DNA from: Candidatus Bathyarchaeum sp. | GTDB taxonomy: Archaea > Thermoproteota > Bathyarchaeia > Bathyarchaeales > Bathyarchaeaceae | Assembly (NCBI GenBank): GCA_026014565.1 | Contig: JAOZIB010000001.1 | Span: 62,001-126,000, forward strand | Length of the DNA stretch: 64,000 nt | Reading direction: 5' to 3' | Part shown: piece by piece, positions 59,399 to 64,000 of the stretch | Layout: the number at the start of each line of letters is the position of its first letter | Position numbering within the stretch: the first letter of the stretch is position 1 | Notes under the pieces: generated by a model | Databases searched by the model: none | What the model was told of the DNA's origin: nothing | What the model saw: only the letters and a program-made list of their open reading frames with translations | Translations under genes and position numbers: made by a program

Positions 59399-59705
59399 GA
59401 GCTTTTTCTGGGACCACAGTTTCGGGGCGCCAGATTTTTACCTCATTTGGAACGATTACAACTCGTTCTTCCCCAAGGCTGGCAATGTCTCCCTCAATGG
59501 ATTTGGTGAAACAAGAAAGCTCGTTTACTGCAACTTTTACGTCTTCAATGCTTTTTCGGGCAAGGGGGGTAATTTTCAGAATTATGATGTTTCCCATTTC
59601 GAGTTCATGTTTGACAACTTCTACATCAGAGAGGTCCCGAAGTGGCATAGCTTTAAGGTAAGATTTCTTTTGATTTTTTCCAGTCTCTCGGTTTGTTGAG
59701 GGCAA
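59385..59705 (-). CDS. sepF: archaeal SepF-like cell-division protein
   Basis: A 106-residue protein: KKSYLKAMPLRDLSDVEVVK, ELEMGNIIILKITPLARKSI, GDIASLGEERVVIVPNEVKI. This is the archaeal SepF domain, which anchors FtsZ to the membrane. The N-terminus (STNRETGKNQKK) is short and polar without an obvious amphipathic membrane helix, unlike many SepF proteins. TTG 59705 is the start. It overlaps the aCPSF1 end by 14 nt in convergent orientation. Confidence 0.85.
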   Translation of the reverse strand: MPSTNRETGKNQKKSYLKAMPLRDLSDVEVVKHELEMGNIIILKITPLARKSIEDVKVAVNELSCFTKSIEGDIASLGEERVVIVPNEVKIWRPETVVPEKAPTAA

Positions 59706-59872
59706 ACGACGTCACACCAAATATAGTAATGACTTTTCATTTTAAACATTTCCGCTCCATAGAGGGCATAATCTTCAAAAAAGTAGGATGCAAACTAACA
59801 TTCTATAATTCTTAACATGCAAACAAAGTGATTAACAAAGATTTTTACCAAAAAACCATTCAAAAAACAAGT

Positions 59873-60379
59873 TTAGGAGGCTTTTAAACCGCCCCAAAGT
59901 TTGTCTCCCACATAATGAAGAGTTTTGATTACCTTGCCACTTTTGATTTTTTTCATCTCTTCAGAAGAAAACATGGCTAAACCTACTGCCAAGGGTTTAC
60001 GGTGACGTTCATCAACAACCAAAACAAGACCATTTTCATCAAAATCACCTTGAATTGTACAAATTCCAGGAGCCATCACATCTGCTCCCTTACAAACATA
60101 AGGAACAGCTCCCATGTCCACTACTATTTTTGGAAATTGAGAAAATAGTTCTTCAAAAATCAAAGTGAAAAACAGAATACCATTTGATTTTGCCAAAAGG
60201 GGTTCCCCGTTAAAAAGAAACACAGTAAAAGCATCAATTCCGTATGATTCAACACGAATTTTCGAATCAAAAAACTCTTGGATTTCAATTCCAAATTTTT
60301 CAGAAATTTCAGCATTAAGCTTTTTTGCATCCTTTGATTTCAAGCAACAACGATGACGCTTTTGCACATAACTCACCAA
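59873..60379 (-). CDS. PUA-domain RNA-binding protein (MCT-1/Tma20 type)
   Basis: A 168-residue protein with an N-terminal DUF1947-like domain (KSKDAKKLNAEISEKFGIEI) and a C-terminal PUA domain (KIVVDMGAVPYVCKGADVMA, LVLVVDERHRKPLAVGLAMF). This matches archaeal relatives of MCT-1/Tma20, which bind the ribosome or initiator tRNA in eukaryotes. Its role in archaea is probably translational. Confidence 0.87.
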   Translation of the reverse strand: MVSYVQKRHRCCLKSKDAKKLNAEISEKFGIEIQEFFDSKIRVESYGIDAFTVFLFNGEPLLAKSNGILFFTLIFEELFSQFPKIVVDMGAVPYVCKGADVMAPGICTIQGDFDENGLVLVVDERHRKPLAVGLAMFSSEEMKKIKSGKVIKTLHYVGDKLWGGLKAS

Positions 60380-60481
60380 TATTAATGATTAGCGTATACT
60401 CACGAAGGAATAACTCTTGTGTGTTCTAAATTTGGTTCAAAGGGTACATATATTTAAAAAATCTGGTACTGGAAACTGTTT

Positions 60482-60877
60482 TTAATCTCTTTCATTTTTT
60501 GAGGATAAACAAACAGTACTACTTTGCGGAAGATTTGTCATTTCTTTGTGCAGACCACATACTAAATCGTCTGACCGTAATGCCTCACAAAGGCTGCAAA
60601 ATTGTAACATAGCATCAAAGGGCGAAAGCTTTTCGTCGGCTATTCCTTGTGCAAGTTCATTAACTATTTTCTGGACTTTTGGGGCATCTTCGAGTTGTTT
60701 TACCAATTTTTTTCCTCGTTTTGAGTAAAGATAGTTGCTAACAGATGCTTGGGTTGTTCCAAGTTTTTTGGCTGCATTTACTTGAGAAAAATGAAAGTCT
60801 TCTATCAAGCGCCTAGCTACAAGTGAGCGAAAAGCAGGCAACACGGATCGCACAACGACTTCACAAGGGGGGCGCAA
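60482..60877 (-). CDS. COG2522-type HTH regulator, second paralogue
   Basis: A 131-residue protein: RPPCEVVVRSVLPAFRSLVA, then the helix-turn-helix FSQVNAAKKLGTTQASVSNY, a helical linker and FCSLCEALRSDDLVCGLHKE with three cysteines and a histidine. It aligns over its length with the regulator at 51730, but the last CxxC pair is missing (SSTVCLSSK remains). TTG 60877 is the first possible start near the conserved opening. An inverted repeat at 60894-60906 flanks its start. Confidence 0.82.
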   Translation of the reverse strand: MRPPCEVVVRSVLPAFRSLVARRLIEDFHFSQVNAAKKLGTTQASVSNYLYSKRGKKLVKQLEDAPKVQKIVNELAQGIADEKLSPFDAMLQFCSLCEALRSDDLVCGLHKEMTNLPQSSTVCLSSKNERD

Positions 60878-60893
60878 TTGGAATCACAAAGTT

Positions 60894-60906
60894 ATAACGG
60901 TGTTAT
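60894..60906 (-). promoter_or_regulatory. inverted repeat between TATA box and start of the COG2522-type gene
   Basis: Arms ATAAC and GTTAT around GGT, 17 nt upstream of TTG 60877 and just downstream of a TATA-like TTATATGT (minus strand, about 60910-60917). A further pair ACGGT/ACCGT encloses the TATA region. Confidence 0.5.
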
Positions 60907-60931
60907 TACATATAAAGGAACCGTGAAGCCA

Positions 60932-61468
60932 CTAGATTACTGTTCGCCCACGGAAAGGTTGATGAAACGGTTGCATGCGAGTCTTTGATGTAGAATGATA
61001 TTGGTTTTGGCGCAAACCCAAGGCAACATCAATGAATTCAGGCAAAAATTTGAACTTAAAGTCAGTAGTTGGTTTTCCTAGGAGCAATCCAGTGCAAGCA
61101 GGGTCCACATAAACATAGAATTTACGGTCCCGATAAACGTAAAGTGCTTGGCGCTCGTCACCAAACTTTGGTTCATCAAATACTTTGAAAGGCCAAATCT
61201 TGCAAGCAAGAGGTTTTACATGTTGAAGTCCACAACTTGGAGTGTTACCTAGTTGGGTGAGAAAACAGCAAACACCGTTGTTTCGTTTTCCTAAAAGTAA
61301 CTTACCAGGTGCTCGTCCTATTGCTCCTTCACCAAAGTTTTTGAGGATAGAAATCCATTCGGCAAAATTTAGAACAACGTGGTAGTCTTTACAACACATT
61401 CCGCAGCCAACACAGGTCCACGACTTCACTTTTCGCCAAGATACAGGATTCATTTTTTGATAAGACAC
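60932..61468 (-). CDS. YkgJ-family cysteine-cluster protein
   Basis: A 178-residue protein with the zinc/iron chelating motif SWTCVGCGMCCKDYHVVL at the N-terminus and later cysteines NGVCCFLTQLGNTPSCGLQHVKPLAC (split here for reading: CCFL, SCGLQ, LACKIWPF) typical of the family. The metal is Zn or Fe-S; the function is unknown in archaea. The C-terminal ~50 residues are unique. Confidence 0.83.
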   Translation of the reverse strand: MSYQKMNPVSWRKVKSWTCVGCGMCCKDYHVVLNFAEWISILKNFGEGAIGRAPGKLLLGKRNNGVCCFLTQLGNTPSCGLQHVKPLACKIWPFKVFDEPKFGDERQALYVYRDRKFYVYVDPACTGLLLGKPTTDFKFKFLPEFIDVALGLRQNQYHSTSKTRMQPFHQPFRGRTVI

Positions 61469-61564
61469 TCACATTGATCAAATAAACGGGGCAAATAATC
61501 AAAAGCCCATAATTTAAACATCTTCTTTTGCAACCCGAAAACAACGAGTATTAAAAAGGAAAAA

Positions 61565-62038
61565 TTACACGTTATAAACGTACAAAGTATGTGAAGGATA
61601 ACCTAGTTTAGGGTTTTCACAAAAATTGTCAATTTTTTTTGGCTTCCAACCTAAAATCTCATAGTCGTGAGAAACTACACGGGTTCCAGATTTGAGTTCT
61701 GCTTCCAATTTTGGTTTGATTTTTTCATTGGCACTTGTAGTCAGATACAAAAAAACAACATCAGCAGAAGACAAATCAACATCAAATATGTCTTTGTTAA
61801 AAATCTCCGTTTTATCTTCCAATCCAAGCGCGTAAATGCTGGTTAAAGCTTTTTTTGCCAAATCGTCACGCAATTCAATTCCAAAAGATTTGGCTCCAAA
61901 GTCTTTAGCAGCCATTATGACTGCACGACCATCCCCGGAGCCTAAATCATACAAAATTTCTCCAGATTTTAGTCCAGACAAAAATAGCATTTGACGCACT
62001 ACCGAAGCAGGAGAAGCAACAAAAGGTGCAAGAAACAA
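61565..62038 (-). CDS. class I SAM-dependent methyltransferase (aKMT-like)
   Basis: A 157-residue compact methyltransferase: PFVASPASVVRQMLFLSGLK, motif I ILYDLGSGDGRAVIMAAKDF, GIELRDDLAKKAL, and DVVFLYLTTSANEKIKPKLE. This resembles small archaeal protein-lysine methyltransferases of the aKMT type that modify many cellular proteins. Archaeal members often have YxPTP before motif I; here it is FVASP. TTG 62038 is the start. Confidence 0.8.
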   Translation of the reverse strand: MFLAPFVASPASVVRQMLFLSGLKSGEILYDLGSGDGRAVIMAAKDFGAKSFGIELRDDLAKKALTSIYALGLEDKTEIFNKDIFDVDLSSADVVFLYLTTSANEKIKPKLEAELKSGTRVVSHDYEILGWKPKKIDNFCENPKLGYPSHTLYVYNV

Positions 62039-62180
62039 AATTAAATCACATCTCGATTCTGGTTATAAACAAGGAGTTGCTTTTATTGTTTTCGAGATAT
62101 ACAGAAAACATGTAAAAACAACATCTAAACAAAGATTTATGTAAAAAACCGACTGAAATAAATTGTAGATTTGAATAAAT

Positions 62181-63806
62181 ATGTATGCAGGGGGTCACTT
62201 GTTGGCCAGAAATGCGAGTGAAGGGTACAAGATTGTGTTAACTGCCGATCGAACCCTAATGAGTGAGTATCGAGGCGGCATTTTCTTGGGATTTAGTGCA
62301 TGCATCCCCGAGGGCTTGATTCCAGATTGGCTTTATTTTTCATTGTTTTGCCCATCTGTTGAAGTCTTTGATAATGGTTCAGTAAAATATGCCCCATGCG
62401 GAATAAGAAAAGTTCAAGCTGCACTTCTTAAGTATGGCTTCAAAAAAGAGGACATAATTGTTGCCCATCCAGATTTTCTTGGTAAAGTAGTGGGTTCAAA
62501 AACAAAAATTGTTGGAATATCAGAAACAGACCCTTTAGGTTTAGCTCCAGCTACGTCTACTTTTACTCAATTGTTTAATGGTAAAGCTTACATGAATATT
62601 AAATTCCAAGAATTACTACGTCATCCATCAATTCAAAAATATAGACCAAAAATAGTTGTAGGTGGCCCAGGAGCGTGGCAACTAGAAAACACCAAAACAC
62701 ACCAAAACATGGGAATAGATTGTGTAGTTGTTGGAGAGTGTGAAAAGGTTGTTGGACCTTTGTTTCAGCAGGCAATTGAAGGGAGAAATTTTCCAAAAAA
62801 TTTGTACGGAGAAGTTGTAGAAACTAAAGATATTCCCTTGATTAAAGAACCGACAATAGAAGGGATAATCGAGATTGCCCGAGGATGTGGCCGTGGTTGT
62901 GATTTTTGTGTTCCTACACTTCAGAGGTATCGTTGCATTCCAATACGAGATATTCTAAAGGAGGTTGAAGTTAACCTCCGAGGCGGCAGAAGCCCGTTAC
63001 TTCACGCAGAAGACGTACTAAGATACAAAGCCAAAGGACTAGAAGTGAATGAAAAAGCTGTTGTGGAACTTTTCAAAAAAGTTAGGAACCACCCAGGCGT
63101 GAATTCAGTTGCCATGAGCCATTTTGCGTTATCTTCTGTTGCCAGTGCACCAGAAGCTGTTGAAGACATTTCAAATATTTTAGGAGCGAACCCAAAAGGT
63201 GGATGGCTTAGTGGACAAACTGGTTTAGAAACAGGGAGTCCAAGACTAGTCGAAGCGAACATGAAGGGAAAATGTAAACCCTTTGAACCCAAAGATTGGC
63301 CGCAAGTTGTGGTAGATGCTTTTGAGATAATGGAGAAGAATTATTGGATTCCTTGTGCAACATTAATTATTGGTTTTCCCGAGGAAACATACAAAGACAT
63401 CGAACTAACCCTTGACCTTTTGGATGAGCTAAAACAGTTCAAGAGTTTGATTGTGCCGTTGTTTCTTGTTTCCATGGGAGGATTAAAAGACAAATCAGAA
63501 TCATTCAAAATTGAAAACATGACCCCTAAACAAGCAGAACTTTTCTTCAAATGCTGGGAGCACAATTTTTCGTGGGGGCAGACGCTTATGCAGGAGTACT
63601 TTTGGTCAAATAGTGGAGTTACAGGTTACGGTTTGAGATTTTTATTTACCTATGGGTGCAACGAAGCAAAGAAACTGATTAACAAATGTAAAAAAGATTA
63701 CAACTACGACATATCCACAATGATAAAAGACCAAAGACAGGGGAAAACAACTGTTGGTCCTTCACCAATTCGGTTTGTTTACAATCATTTGCGTTCAAAC
63801 AGGTAA
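62181..63806 (+). CDS. radical SAM protein with a partial B12-binding-like domain
   Basis: A 541-residue enzyme. The N-terminal ~210 residues (YKIVLTADRTLMSEYRGGIF, KIVGISETDPLGLAPATSTF, IVVGGPGAWQLEN, CVVVGECEKVVGPLF) resemble the cobalamin-binding region of class B radical SAM enzymes, but without an obvious DxHxxG motif. The radical SAM core follows: IIEIARGCGRGCDFCVPTLQ contains CxxxCxxC for the [4Fe-4S] cluster, and SGQTGLETGSPRLVE and TLIIGFPEETYKD are the usual later strands. The substrate is unknown; many archaeal relatives act on tRNA, lipids or protein. A related fragment begins at the left window edge. Confidence 0.85.
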   Translation: MYAGGHLLARNASEGYKIVLTADRTLMSEYRGGIFLGFSACIPEGLIPDWLYFSLFCPSVEVFDNGSVKYAPCGIRKVQAALLKYGFKKEDIIVAHPDFLGKVVGSKTKIVGISETDPLGLAPATSTFTQLFNGKAYMNIKFQELLRHPSIQKYRPKIVVGGPGAWQLENTKTHQNMGIDCVVVGECEKVVGPLFQQAIEGRNFPKNLYGEVVETKDIPLIKEPTIEGIIEIARGCGRGCDFCVPTLQRYRCIPIRDILKEVEVNLRGGRSPLLHAEDVLRYKAKGLEVNEKAVVELFKKVRNHPGVNSVAMSHFALSSVASAPEAVEDISNILGANPKGGWLSGQTGLETGSPRLVEANMKGKCKPFEPKDWPQVVVDAFEIMEKNYWIPCATLIIGFPEETYKDIELTLDLLDELKQFKSLIVPLFLVSMGGLKDKSESFKIENMTPKQAELFFKCWEHNFSWGQTLMQEYFWSNSGVTGYGLRFLFTYGCNEAKKLINKCKKDYNYDISTMIKDQRQGKTTVGPSPIRFVYNHLRSNR

Positions 63807-63966
63807 AATGGCATAGAAAGCATAATTGAAACATAAAATAGTGTTTCAGATTAAAAAATTTCTTATAATACAGGTTATCACGTTCATCAGAATTAACGAT
63901 TAAAGACAAATCTTTTATTCAACATACATAGAAAAAGTACATAAAATTTAATGGAGGAATAGATGA

Positions 63967-64000
63967 ATGGCAAAATGTAAGAATTGTGGAGCTGAAGTCG
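63967..64000 (+). CDS. zinc-ribbon protein, N-terminal fragment
   Basis: A GGAGG site (63953-63957) lies 9 nt before ATG 63967, which opens MAKCKNCGAEV and runs off the window. The CxxCG pair is typical of zinc-ribbon domains. Nothing more is visible. Confidence 0.6.
   Translation, partial: MAKCKNCGAEV

Overview
The window looks like a chromosomal segment of a TACK-lineage archaeon, most likely a member of the Bathyarchaeia (inference from gene content, not from a search). Archaeal signatures are sn-glycerol-1-phosphate dehydrogenase, an aCPSF1-type KH/beta-CASP nuclease directly behind an archaeal proteasome beta subunit, a crenarchaeal-style single-OB SSB, TrmI with PUA-type and COG2522-type proteins, archaeal SepF, a CdvA-like coiled-coil protein, and the archaeal nucleotide-salvage trio AMP phosphorylase / ribose-1,5-bisphosphate isomerase / form III RuBisCO. 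TTG and GTG starts are common and many promoters show TATA-like boxes 25-35 nt upstream of short leaders. I found no rRNA, tRNA, CRISPR array, IS element or prophage.

Layout. 0-7 kb: end of a radical SAM gene, a secreted PQQ-type propeller protein with a decayed second copy of its 5' end, two overlapping Lrp/AsnC regulators, a PAS-domain pseudogene and membrane proteins. 7-10.8 kb: proBA and a four-cluster ferredoxin. 10.9-17.5 kb: a PadR-controlled ABC exporter operon whose second ATPase has a ~370-residue extension I do not recognise. 17.5-24 kb: two glycosyltransferases, an SSB, RtcB, an OGG1-like glycosylase and a metallo-beta-lactamase-fold hydrolase. 24-34 kb: membrane proteins, a nucleotidyltransferase-kinase fusion, a long coiled-coil protein, pyrophosphatase, HAD, small regulators and TrmI. 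34-41 kb: secreted and membrane proteins with their regulators, a flavodoxin and a decayed secreted-protein gene.

41.5-51.6 kb is a metabolic island. AMP phosphorylase, R15P isomerase and RuBisCO turn AMP plus phosphate plus CO2 into 3-phosphoglycerate. A SerA-like dehydrogenase, a class V aminotransferase, cysteine synthase and a D-cysteine desulfhydrase-like enzyme lie between them and could carry 3-phosphoglycerate on to serine and cysteine. 51.7-64 kb holds housekeeping information-processing genes (FKBP isomerase, CdvA-like, G1P dehydrogenase, proteasome, aCPSF1, SepF, PUA protein) and further regulators.

Beyond genes, the window holds a family of ~55-bp interspersed repeats with a palindromic ATTAGTATACTAAT core (four copies), several perfect inverted repeats next to the promoters of regulator genes, and at least three decayed genes. 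One apparently functional gene has its ancestral ATG followed by two in-frame stops, and another has no standard start codon. Functions are assigned from motif recognition only; no database search was run.
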